Part shown: piece after piece, positions 55,401 to 64,000 of the stretch
Layout of the letters: every line of letters starts with the position of its first letter
How positions within the stretch are numbered: the first letter of the stretch is position 1
NCBI GenBank assembly: GCA_029582155.1
Contig: CM055897.1
Coordinates: 97,007,582-97,071,581 of the forward strand
DNA length: 64,000 bases
Source of the DNA: Panopea generosa
Lineage: Eukaryota > Mollusca > Bivalvia > Adapedonta > Hiatellidae
Direction: 5' to 3'
Position numbers and translations under genes: made by a program
The notes under the pieces: model-generated
The model's input: the letters and a program-made list of their open reading frames with translations, nothing else
Database searches by the model: none
Told to the model about the DNA's origin: nothing

Positions 55401-57501
55401 GTCCTCGCACCAATATGCCCAGGTCATGTCTGTTATATGCACAGGTCTCTGTATGTAATATGCCCAGGTCCTAGTGCCAATATGCCCAGGTCATGTCTGT
55501 AATATGCACAGGTTTCTTTCTGTATGTAATATGCCCAGGTTCTGGTGCCAATATGCCCAGGTCTTAGCACCAATATGCCCAGGTCATGTCTGTAATTTGT
55601 ACAGGTCTCTGTATGTAATATGCCCAGGTCTCTGTCTTTAATATACCCAGGTCCTTGCACCAATATGCCCAGGTCCTAGCACCAATATGCACAGGTCTCT
55701 GTATGTAATATGCCCAAGTCATGTCTCTGATATATGCACAGGTCTCTGTATGTAATGTGCCCAGGTCTCTGTCTTTAATATACCCTGGTCCTAGCACCAA
55801 TATGCCCAGGTCTCTGTCTGTAACGTTCAATGGTAGCCATCCAGGTGTTGCATGATACATCGAGTTATGTTATGCTGAACATTTCTGTGAAGCTAATCAA
55901 AAATTGGGTTCAAGCATTTGGTTACAGAGCAGACACAAACAACAATGCAATACTGAAATACCTAGCCTTCATATGCTTAAGCCCTGTACTCGACCTTGAC
56001 TTTTGAAGTAGTCAACCAACTATTGCTTATGACAACTTGTCATATTATGCTGAACACTTCTGTGAAATTATATGACCTTGACTTTTAAGGCAGCTACCCA
56101 GTTTTGTGCGTAACATAGTCGTGTTAAGCTGAACTTTTCTTTCCAAGTTATCTGAAAATTGGCCAGTCTTTTGCAAGTTACAGGGTGGACAAAATCAATG
56201 AGGCAGTACATGGAAAGATTCCTCACATACATCGGATTGTTGGAACAACCAAAGGTCATGCCTCGAGTTCAATTACTTTGTGTCAATTTCATTTTTATGA
56301 CTTTTCTGATATCAAAATACTGTCAATCTAAAACTGAATAATTTTGGATACAAGCCTAACTGTGTGTTTGTTATAGCTTGTTTAATGCTGGCTTCAGGTA
56401 TACAAGCCTACCTGTGTTTCTTATAGCTTGTTCAATGCTGGCTTCAGGTAAACAAGCCTACCTGTGTGTTTGTTATAGCTTGTTTAATGCTGGCTTCAGG
56501 TATACAAGCCTACCTGTATGTTTGCTATAGCTTGTTTATGCTTACTTTAGGTATACAAGCCTACCTGTGTTTGTTATAGCTTGTTCAGGTATACAAGCCT
56601 ACCTGTGTTTGTTATAGCTTGTTCAATGCTGGCTTCAGGTATACAAGTCTACCTGTGCAGTTGTTATAGCTTGTTTAATGCTGACTTCAGGTATATAACA
56701 CTACCTGTGTGTTTGTTATAGCTTGTTAAATGCCGGCTTCAGGTATATAACACTACCTGTGTGTTTGTTATAGCTTGTTAAATGCTGGCTTAAGGTATAT
56801 CACACTTCCTGTGTGTTTGTTATAGCTTGTTAAATGCTGGCTTCAGGTATACAAGCCTACCTGTGTGTTTGTTATAGCTTGTTTAATGCTGGCTTCAGGT
56901 ATACAAGCCTACCTGTGTGTTTGTTATAGCTCGTTTAATGCTGGCTTCAGGTATACAAGCCTAGCTGTGTGTTTGTTATAGCTTGTTTAATGCTGACTTC
57001 AGGTACACAAGCCTACCTGTGTGTTAGTTATAGCTTGTTAAATGCTGGCTTCAGGTATACAGGCCTTCCTGTGTGTTTGTTATAGCTTGTTAACTTGTAT
57101 AATGCTGGCTTCAGGTATACAAGCCTACCTGTGTGTTTGTTATAGCTTGTTTAATGCTTGCTTCAGGTATACAAGCCTACCTGTGTGTTTGTTATAGCTT
57201 GTTTAATGCTGGCTTCAGGTATACAAGCCTACCTGTGTGTTTGTTATAGCTTGTTTAATGCTGGCTTCAGGTATACAAGCCTACCTGTTTTTGTTATAGC
57301 TTGTTTAATACTGGCTTCAGGTATACAAGCCTACCTGTGTTTGTTATAGCTTGTTTAATGCTGGCTTCAGGTATACAAGCCTACCTGTGTGTTTGTTATA
57401 GCTTGTTTAATGCTGGATTCTGGCATACTGAAGTGTTGTATGGACCCGTAGTCCTCAATCAAGTACATGGGGTGCTGCAGACCACACTTCTTTAAGCGAA
57501 A
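49412..57501 (-). CDS. MUS81: MUS81 structure-specific endonuclease, C-terminal part (6 exons, 5' partial)
   Basis: Exons on minus are 57501-57385, 53487-53392, 52116-51991, 50805-50702, 50144-50061 and 49478-49412. All junctions are GT-AG and all phases agree, giving 197 residues and TGA. Readings match MUS81 proteins from the nuclease domain on: [63 protein letters not shown], then the helix-hairpin-helix [32 protein letters not shown], and the terminal QIYQLY block. MUS81 pairs with EME1/EME2 in the nucleus to cut 3' flaps, stalled forks and nicked Holliday junctions. The catalytic ERKR exon is upstream, not in this window. An intact copy is likely. Confidence 0.95.
49563..49712. repeat. 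minisatellite, 21-bp unit (GAATGTGATAAAGTTTAAACT)
   Basis: Seven copies of GAATGTGATAAAGTTTAAAC lie in the last MUS81 intron, about 85 bp upstream of the terminal exon acceptor (on minus). Confidence 0.92.
50061..50144 (-). CDS. MUS81: MUS81 exon (LFRAYDRC...IKCGKAV)
   Basis: Completes a Ser codon, then 27 codons, then two bases of an Arg codon. Acceptor CATCCTACAG, donor GTATGT. Confidence 0.95.
50702..50805 (-). CDS. MUS81: MUS81 exon (helix-hairpin-helix)
   Basis: 34 codons plus two bases, acceptor TTTACTCCAG, donor [20 protein letters not shown] is the DNA-binding hairpin region. Confidence 0.95.
51350..51900. repeat. about 190-bp dispersed repeat, three diverged tandem copies (MUS81 intron)
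   Basis: Units share ACAGACCCAACTCATTAGCA, TGACACATCGTCTTG and TTAACATTTGTGCCAA blocks. They belong to the same broad family as 57600-58860. CCGCCACC and the GGTGGCGGGGGATAAC block near 51890 form inverted ends with 51219-51226. Confidence 0.7.
51991..52116 (-). CDS. MUS81: MUS81 exon (linker to helix-hairpin-helix)
   Basis: 42 codons in phase 0, acceptor TTTGTTTCAG, donor GTAAAT. The first half is a variable acidic linker; [12 protein letters not shown] is the conserved end. Confidence 0.93.
53392..53487 (-). CDS. MUS81: MUS81 exon ([10 protein letters not shown])
   Basis: 32 codons in phase 0, acceptor CACTTGCAG, donor GTAAAA. The reading follows directly on AITNTQ, as in other MUS81 proteins. 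Confidence 0.95.
53975..54115 (+). mobile_element. tRNA-derived SINE, same family as 3143-3290
   Basis: GGTTGCAGGTTTGACCCCTAG carries the B box. The match to the first copy extends to GAGAGTGGTTCATATAACC. Confidence 0.6.
54476..55830. repeat. minisatellite, 22-25 bp units, with about 311-bp higher-order repeat
   Basis: Units alternate GTCTCTGTATGTAATATGCC, GTCATGTCTGTAATATGCCC and GTCCTAGCACCAATATGCCC, each ending CAG. A long ordered block from about 54733 repeats from about 55044. It lies in the 3.9 kb MUS81 intron. The 60-98 codon frames here are repeat artefacts. Confidence 0.95.
55840..56335. repeat. diverged dispersed repeat (MUS81 intron)
   Basis: TTATGCTGAACACTTCTGTGAA-type blocks recur at about 54356, 55870 and 56047, with CCAGGTGTTGCAT and GACCTTGACTTTT. 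They are two or three diverged units on either side of the minisatellite. Confidence 0.6.
56345..57384. repeat. minisatellite, 52-bp unit, copies of a MUS81 exon end plus splice donor
   Basis: About 20 copies follow the true exon. On minus each reads AAGCCAGCATTAAACAAGCT, then ATAACAAACACACAG|GTAGG, matching the exon's last codons ([11 protein letters not shown]) and its 5' splice site, followed by CTTGTATACCTG of intron. A few units are shortened (56570-56600) or altered at the donor (56801: GGAAG; 56963: GCTAGG). Confidence 0.95.
57385..57501 (-). CDS. MUS81: MUS81 exon (nuclease domain, ends AITNTQ)
   Basis: 39 codons, acceptor TTTTCATTTCAG, donor GTAGGC. Its last about 36 nt and the donor form the first unit of the downstream 52-bp minisatellite. 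Confidence 0.95.
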
Positions 57502-57599
57502 CTGAAATGAAAACAACTGATGTTAGGTCTAGATATTTTTTTTTATTGACTTGCAAATTTTTCTCAAAGCCATTGAATAGGTCCAGTCAACTAGATGCC

Positions 57600-58860
57600 A
57601 AACAGCTATAATGTGGTGTCTGCCAATACAGACCTGTGTTCTAATGTTGTCTCGTTATGGTGAACATTTGTGGCATGATATTTTAAAATCTTGAAGTGAC
57701 TTACAAGATATGGAACAGACACAAAATTATTTTGTACCTGTATCTGACCACAAACCTCTTAAGTGTTTGAACATGGTAAGGATGAAGATCTGGGCCAATG
57801 TTTTTTTTCAGGTTGAATCAGTACTATGTACATACTGCAATTATGTGTTCATTAATCATCATTACTGTTTCATAAAGGACACTGATTAAACTAGATCTAC
57901 AACGGCTACAATGCCGACCCCACCAGTACAGACTCATTATGTTGAACATTTATGGCATATAAAAATATGGAGCGGACCAGAATTTTTTTACCCATTTCTG
58001 AATTAGGACCTCCAGGTGGGACCATGACCTGTGAGATATGGACCTGTCTTGCCAAGATATCATCTGATTACAGTGAACACTTGTGCCATGATATTTCAAA
58101 AAGTATTTATTTCTGACCTTTTACCTCTTGGTGTTACTGTGACCTTTGAGCTAAGAACCTCGAGTCTTGTGCGAAACACACAAAATTTTGTATTTATTTC
58201 TGACTTATAACCTGTAAGTGTGACTGTGACCTTTGAGCTAAGGACCTGGAGTCTTGTGTGCAACACATCATCTGATTATGTGAACATTTGTGCCATGTTA
58301 TTTCAAAATCTATCAAGTGTTTTATAAGAGTTGGAGCAGACATGAAATTTTGTTCATGGATCTGACCTTTAACCTGCAAGTATGACATTGACCTTAAGCT
58401 ACGGACCCAGTCATGCACGCGGCACATCATCTGATCACGATGAACATTTATGCAGTGTAATTTCAATTATGTGTAGTGGTTTGAAAGATATGGAGGACAC
58501 GAAATTTGGTACCTATTTCTGACTGTTAAATGTGACCAGGACCTTGAAGTTTCAGACCTGGGTCTTGCACGTGACACAAAGACTGCTTATGGTGAACATT
58601 TGTGCTGTGATTTCAAAATTTTGTCAAGAGGTTTAGAAGATATGGAACAGGCATGAATTTCTGACCTCTAGTCTTCAAGTGTGACTATGACATTTGAAAA
58701 AGGGACCTGGGTCACAAACATCGTCTAATTACAATAAATATTCGTGCCAATTTCTTCGATATCCCTTTATGAATGAGAAAGCCCAGACAGGATCGGACAG
58801 ACGGGCTGACGCACATACATCAAACCACCAACCATTGTGATGACTATGTTGAGGTCACCG
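57600..58860. repeat. about 170-bp dispersed repeat, about 7 diverged tandem copies
   Basis: Recurring blocks are GACCTTTGAGCTAAGGACCT, GTCTTG..CG.GACACAT, TGAACATTTGTGCCATG, TTTCAAAATC and GATATGGA.C.GACA.GAAATT. The array ends near 58860. No MUS81 exon was found in it. Confidence 0.8.
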
Positions 58861-58914
58861 CAAGCTGACTGGACCATTTCTTTTATCTATATATGTAATA
58901 TCATGTAATGTTTT

Positions 58915-59160
58915 TTTATTGTGTTAAACACCATTTTCAACACATTTCAGACTATATATGGCATGTCCAGTTTTATTGGTGAAGAACACACCTGAGAATA
59001 AATCTGAGTGGAATCAATAGCATCCGCAAGTAACTGATTGACTTTCTTACATAACATGTTTGGACCAAACAGGACTTGAACATAAAACCTCAGCAGTGAA
59101 AGGCAAGTTATCTTGAAACTGCACCTTGGACCACTTAGATCTGGTGGAACCTATGTTACA
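58915..59160 (-). mobile_element. SINE family 2 copy (tRNA-Leu-like head)
   Basis: Collinear with 25825-26020. The head on minus lies near 59150 (CTAAGTGGTCCAAGGTGC) and the B-box region near 59075. Confidence 0.75.
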
Positions 59161-61140
59161 ATAATATCAAATAGTTGAAGCTTAAAGGACCTTTCTAAAA
59201 TACATAAAATAATGCAAAGGCTATGAAATATAGGTGCTTCTATTCCCAGTGCCAAACTAATAACGCAGCTTTGAGTTGCACAAATACATTACCTGGATTG
59301 AGTGTGTACTGCTTGTTACTAATAAGTGATCACAGATACTTAATGGCAGTCAGAAATTACTAAATGCATATATAATTGTCATCAAATATTTATGTATCAA
59401 CATGTCTGATTTTGTACAACTAAACTAAAATAAAAGTAATACAAAAAAAGAAAACATTTCCAAATATATCACATAATGCAGAGGATATATTTGTTTCTAT
59501 TTCCAGTGCCAAATGTCAAAGAAACTGATATTATAGGAACTAGATTCCATGATGAGAATGTATGAAAGGATGAGCTGAAGGTTATAATGTAGGCGCGACT
59601 ATTTACTGGTATACTTGTCTATCATTTGGAATCTGACTCTAAGCAAATATATATATTAAATATATACTTCTGTCACATCAAAAGATGATGCCGAACCCAT
59701 TGCTACATCTGACCAAGGATTGTCATTGCATTTTTTTTTTGATTTACAGAAAAAACAAGAAAGATGTCATCATTTTACGATGGCACATACTCAAGGAAAA
59801 TGCTTATAGAAATGTTATGTATTATCTTAAATTTATGAGCTATTTTGGTAAAGTCGTAATATATACTTTAGTCAATTTTTAATTACAATGTTTTACAGAT
59901 GTGGGTGTTTGATGCTCGACTGTAAAGTGTCATTGAATTCCCGCCAATGGTTGCCGAGAAACAGAGACCACAAAAACCCCCAAAAAAACTGAAAAATTCA
60001 AAGGACCAAAACTCATTGAATTATTATTTGGGCATAACATGCCAAGGAAATGAACAACTTAGCTTGGTACCAGTCTCCCTTGTGAAGTTCCATTGAATTC
60101 TGGCCAACAGTTGGTGAGAAATAGTGATCACAAAAATTCTCTACAGACGGATGGACGAACCAAGGAGCGTGACTCCCATATAGCCCCCCTATACTTTGTA
60201 TCTGGGGGTATAACTACTATGTTTTTATGTTAAGTCAATAAAAAGAAAAAACATTCCAACCAGAATGACACAAAAATATGGTGATGCCCATGATGCCATT
60301 GATGACGATGCATATGAAGTTTTAATGTCCAAATGGCTCAACTAAGTGCATGTATCCACTTGATAACAATGAAATACAAGGACATGCAAGCTGTAGGAGG
60401 TATTGAGGTGAGACCGACCGACCTTTTAAAGTACTATCCATTTACTGAGCAGACTTTGTCTTTTAATACTGTCTGGTATAAACTGGGAGTGCTTCCTTTA
60501 AATGACTCATCTATTATAACAAATAGTATAATTCCATTTTATAATAAAAATGTGCACATCATATTATCACTATTTGATATCTGCATTTGACAAATTGGAA
60601 AATTCATGACCCCGAGAGCAAAATGTTGCATTACCATTATCTGTCTATATGTAAATAATTGACTATACATAGTTACTGATAATTCTCCAAGTAACATAAA
60701 TAGAAAAAGAAACATGTGCTAGAAGGAAAATGCAACTACATTAAGATTGACCAGACAGCATTCAATTTTTCATGAATTAAGAACTATTTTCATTATCATG
60801 ATAGAAAAAACAACATGTATTGAAGTTGATTTTAACAATTTCAAATAAATGTATTTTTTCAAAGAAATTATTTTCTTTATTTGTACCCAGAAATAGGTCT
60901 TGGGGGCAAGAATGCCTCAGCTCTGCATTACCCAGGTTCTAATTCACGAATGATGTTAGTTGTAAAACTTACTGTACAACAAAGTGTTACATTAAATGTT
61001 TTTGCCCACATTGACGCTATAGTGTATTGTCTATGTCCATTTTGTTGTATACATTGTATTGTTGCCGAATAAAATATGGGCAAATATTGTATAATTTTGC
61101 CTATACTGTCAATGATATATTATTTTGCTCAATTTGTTAT
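59160..61140. other. no gene seen; short degenerate repeats
   Basis: A pair of diverged units (TTGAATTC..GCCAA..GTTG..GAGAAA.AG.GA.CACAAAAA) lies at about 59933-59980 and 60093-60145. Other open frames (59685-59882, 60333-60590, 60881-61072) have no support. This would be intron if MUS81 continues upstream. Confidence 0.45.
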
Positions 61141-61385
61141 AGACCGCAGCCATGGTCTAGAGGTACAGCATCCTCCATGCATGTGGAAAGATAATAGTTT
61201 TATCACAGGTCGGGTCATACCAAAGACTTGAAAAATGGTACTAAAATTTTCATCTCTTGAAGCTCAGCATTTTAGAAGGTAGTTTTAGGTCGGGTTGCCC
61301 TGGTGTCAGTTTAAAATGACTTGGTGGAGTATGGTACCATGTGTCTGCTGCATGATACTCTAGTGCGACAGCACTTAACATAATT
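61141..61385 (+). mobile_element. SINE family 1 copy, sense orientation
   Basis: Begins AGACCGCAGCCATGGTCTAG (head) and runs through GGTCGGGTCATACCAAAGAC, GGTACTA, AGCTCAGCATTT and GGTGTCAGT to TACTCTAGTGCGACAGC. TTTGTTATAG and TTTGTCATAG flank it, a one-mismatch duplication. Confidence 0.85.
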
Positions 61386-61394
61386 TTGTCATAG

Positions 61395-62040
61395 TTATTG
61401 TTTTATTTTGTTGTATTGTTTGCCCATATTGTCAGTTACATTGTTTTGCCCATATTGTCAGTAATATTATTTTGTTATTATTGTCAGTAATATTGTTTTG
61501 TCAATATTGTCAGTTATATTGTAGGTTTTTTTTCAATATTATCAGTTATATTGTTTTGTCAATATTGTCAGTTATACTGTTTTGTCGATATTGTCAGGTC
61601 AATATTGTCAGTTTATATTTTTTTGTCAAAATTGTCATTAATATAGTTTTGTCAATATTGTCAGTAATATTGTTTATTTGTTCAATATTGTCAGTTATAT
61701 TGTTTTGTCAATATTGTTAGTAATATAGTTTTGTCAATATTGCCAGTAATATTGTTTATTTGTTCAATATTGTCAGTAATATTGTTTTGTCAATATTGTC
61801 AGTTATATTGTAGGTTTTTTTTCAATATTGTCAGTTATATTGTTTTGTCAATATTGTCAGTTATACTGTTTTGTCGATATTGTCAGGTCAATATTGTCAG
61901 TTTATATTGTTTTGTCAAAATTGTCATTAATATAGTTTTGTCAATATTGTCAGTAATATTGTTTATTTGTTCAATATTGTCAGTTATATTGTTTTGTCAA
62001 TATTGTTAGTAATATAGTTTTGTCAATATTGCCAGTTACT
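61395..62040. repeat. minisatellite, 24-26 bp unit (TTGTTTTGTCAATATTGTCAG)
   Basis: Units are TATTGTTTTGTCAATATTGT followed by CAGTTA or CAGTAA. A block marked by GTAGGTTTTTTTTCAATATT repeats at 61521 and 61811, a duplication of about 290 bp. Confidence 0.95.
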
Positions 62041-62149
62041 GGTAATCATATTATTTTGCCCATTGTCAGATATTGTTTCACATTTTTTTGCTCATGTTGT
62101 CTTTAACATTGTGTTGTTTTCCCAAAATTATCACACACATTGTGTTACT

Positions 62150-62754
62150 CTGGTGGTATTGTTACATTTGATATAAGCCGTATTGCCACATACAATATCA
62201 CTTTCCTAATATTACCATGTACAATATAATTTCCCCCATATTCCCATGTACAATATAATTTTGACTACCTGGTATATTGCCATGTGTAATAACATTTTGT
62301 CCACATTGCCACATACAATATAATTTTGCCTATATTGCCATGTTAAATATCATTTTGCCCATATTGCCACATGTAATATCATTTTTTTCCATATTGCCTT
62401 ATACAATATAATTTTGCCTATATTGCTGTGTGTAATATCATTTTTTCCTATATTGCCGTGTGTAATATCATTTTGCCTATATTGCCACATGTAATATCAT
62501 TTTGTCCGTATTGCCACGTACAATATAATTTTGCCTATATTGCCACGTGTAATATCATTTTGCCGATATTGCCACATGTAATAACATTTTGTCCATATTG
62601 CCACATCCAATATAATTTTGCCTATAATGTCATGTATAATATCATTTTGCCTTTATTGCCACATGTAATATCATTTTGCCCATATTGCCATATATAACAT
62701 AATTTTGCCAATATTGCCATGTGTAATAACATTTTGACCATATTGCCACATATA
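62150..62754. repeat. minisatellite, about 29-bp unit, runs into the gap
   Basis: Units of CATATTGCCACATGTAATAT followed by CATTTTGCC continue to the last base before the N run, so the array is probably longer in the genome. Confidence 0.93.
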
Positions 62755-63254
62755 NNNNNNNNNNNNNNNNNNNNNNNNNNNNNNNNNNNNNNNNNNNNNN
62801 NNNNNNNNNNNNNNNNNNNNNNNNNNNNNNNNNNNNNNNNNNNNNNNNNNNNNNNNNNNNNNNNNNNNNNNNNNNNNNNNNNNNNNNNNNNNNNNNNNNN
62901 NNNNNNNNNNNNNNNNNNNNNNNNNNNNNNNNNNNNNNNNNNNNNNNNNNNNNNNNNNNNNNNNNNNNNNNNNNNNNNNNNNNNNNNNNNNNNNNNNNNN
63001 NNNNNNNNNNNNNNNNNNNNNNNNNNNNNNNNNNNNNNNNNNNNNNNNNNNNNNNNNNNNNNNNNNNNNNNNNNNNNNNNNNNNNNNNNNNNNNNNNNNN
63101 NNNNNNNNNNNNNNNNNNNNNNNNNNNNNNNNNNNNNNNNNNNNNNNNNNNNNNNNNNNNNNNNNNNNNNNNNNNNNNNNNNNNNNNNNNNNNNNNNNNN
63201 NNNNNNNNNNNNNNNNNNNNNNNNNNNNNNNNNNNNNNNNNNNNNNNNNNNNNN
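62755..63254. other. assembly gap, 500 N
   Basis: Exactly 500 N, the size of a placeholder and not a measured distance. Frames that cross it are meaningless. Confidence 0.99.
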
Positions 63255-63256
63255 AA

Positions 63257-63418
63257 AGGCGCCTCCAAAATCAGCCGTTGACGTTACCTGATCTGTCACG
63301 TGTGCTTGTGAGAATCTGGAATGGTATTCCCCAGGCATTTTTCAGCACACTTGTCGCATCAATGAGGCGTCGTTGCCAAGCATGCATCAATTCCAATGGT
63401 GGACATACACGGTATTGA
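63257..63418 (+). pseudogene. Tc1-like transposase C-terminus, cut by the gap
   Basis: The frame enters from the gap with RRLQNQPLTLPDLSRVLVRI, then WNGIPQAFFSTLVASMRRRC, then INSNGGHTRY and TGA at 63416-63418. This is the typical end of Tc1/mariner transposases (W-IPQ, SM-RRC, GGHTRY). The DDE core would be inside the gap. Whether the full element is intact is unknown. Confidence 0.88.
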
Positions 63419-63419
63419 T

Positions 63420-64000
63420 GAGATGAACTTTTTTTTAGAGAATGTCTCTGAAAACTGATCTCTATCCAAGACGCTACTGATGCAATAACCATATCAATTG
63501 AGCTGGTGTTAAATAGAGGTCAGATAAAACCCTGTTGAAAATTTTTGCGATTTCTTATATATCTCCCAAGTTATAGCATATTATACCCATGCACAGTTTC
63601 TTTTTTCCGCTAGTATAATTTATCTACCTACCTACCAAAGATGAAAATGATGGATAGGTAATGGACAAACAAAATTTAAATTTTGGCCTCAGATTATTTG
63701 TTAAACTACCAAAATGTGGTTTTGTGTGATTGATATCTTCGCAGTAACACCACATGTGCTGCAGACCTTTTACAAGCGCATGTTCTGCACTGACTGTCAT
63801 TTGCAATAGATTGAACAAATTTATTGATTTTATGCAACCAAATATTTTGATCTCTTACCACTGAGGATTATTTTTTATAATCAACTGGGCCTGACATTTT
63901 ACCTATTGAACCAAAAAATTAGCGAGGCTCGATCTTTTACCTTTTGAACCCATAATCAGCTAAGTCATGTTGTCAGCCAAATATCAAATATCTTAAAGTA
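63420..64000. other. no gene seen
   Basis: Flank of the Tc1-like element; no inverted terminus was identified by eye and no coding exon is supported. Confidence 0.4.

Noticed and set aside
57158-57495. Plus-strand frames of [11 protein letters not shown] type
   Set aside because: They read the 52-bp array on the strand opposite to MUS81; pure repeat translation.
62622-63338. 238- and 208-codon minus frames and a 190-codon plus frame
   Set aside because: Mostly N residues across the assembly gap.

Overview
This is animal nuclear DNA, most likely from a bivalve mollusc. The evidence is intron-split genes with GT-AG junctions, a eukaryotic tRNA gene with internal A and B boxes, many non-LTR retrotransposon relics, tRNA-derived SINEs, Tc1-like relics, and about 21 kb of tandem minisatellites. 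There are also degenerate 150-200 bp dispersed repeats of a style I associate with bivalve genomes. The organism call is inference from repeat style and gene content; no species is claimed.

Three protein genes and one RNA gene are well supported. (1) A tRNA-Gly(GCC) lies at 1123-1193 (+). (2) A type II membrane carbohydrate sulfotransferase on the plus strand has three coding exons (17882-17969, 23031-23188, 24917-25807) with matching phases, giving a 378-residue Golgi-type enzyme. Its first 5.06 kb intron is almost entirely two minisatellites. (3) A short secreted cysteine-rich peptide gene on the minus strand has a signal-peptide exon at 40454-40514 with a TATA box upstream, and a six-cysteine exon at 38048-38146. 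(4) The 3' half of the structure-specific endonuclease gene MUS81 lies on the minus strand: six phase-consistent exons between 57501 and 49412 encode the last 197 residues, including the stop codon. Exons for the N-terminal region and the ERKR nuclease motif are not seen and probably lie beyond 64000.

The rest is repeats. Region 1-17.8 kb holds microsatellites, a large hairpin, a Tc1 relic, SINEs, a rearranged LINE (7.5-13.0 kb; inverted 5' half, direct 3' half) and a decayed LINE with a nested SINE (14.6-15.8 kb). Region 18-36 kb holds the sulfotransferase gene with intron arrays, a SINE whose tRNA-like head has been tandemly amplified, and a 45/46-bp satellite running from 27.7 to 36.2 kb that is interrupted by a 5'-truncated LINE. 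Region 36-47 kb holds further arrays, the small peptide gene, a MITE with an amplified terminal inverted repeat, SINEs with perfect target-site duplications, and a 4.3 kb 38-bp array. Region 47-64 kb is MUS81 with arrays in its introns and 3' flank, then AT-rich arrays, a 500-N assembly gap and a Tc1-like transposase C-terminus.

The genes show no functional link to one another. The recurring theme is that several minisatellites grew out of sequence that already had a job: a MUS81 exon end with its splice donor, a SINE pol III promoter, and a MITE terminal inverted repeat. The MUS81 case is the most interesting, because about 20 extra copies of a real 5' splice site now line the intron directly downstream of the exon.
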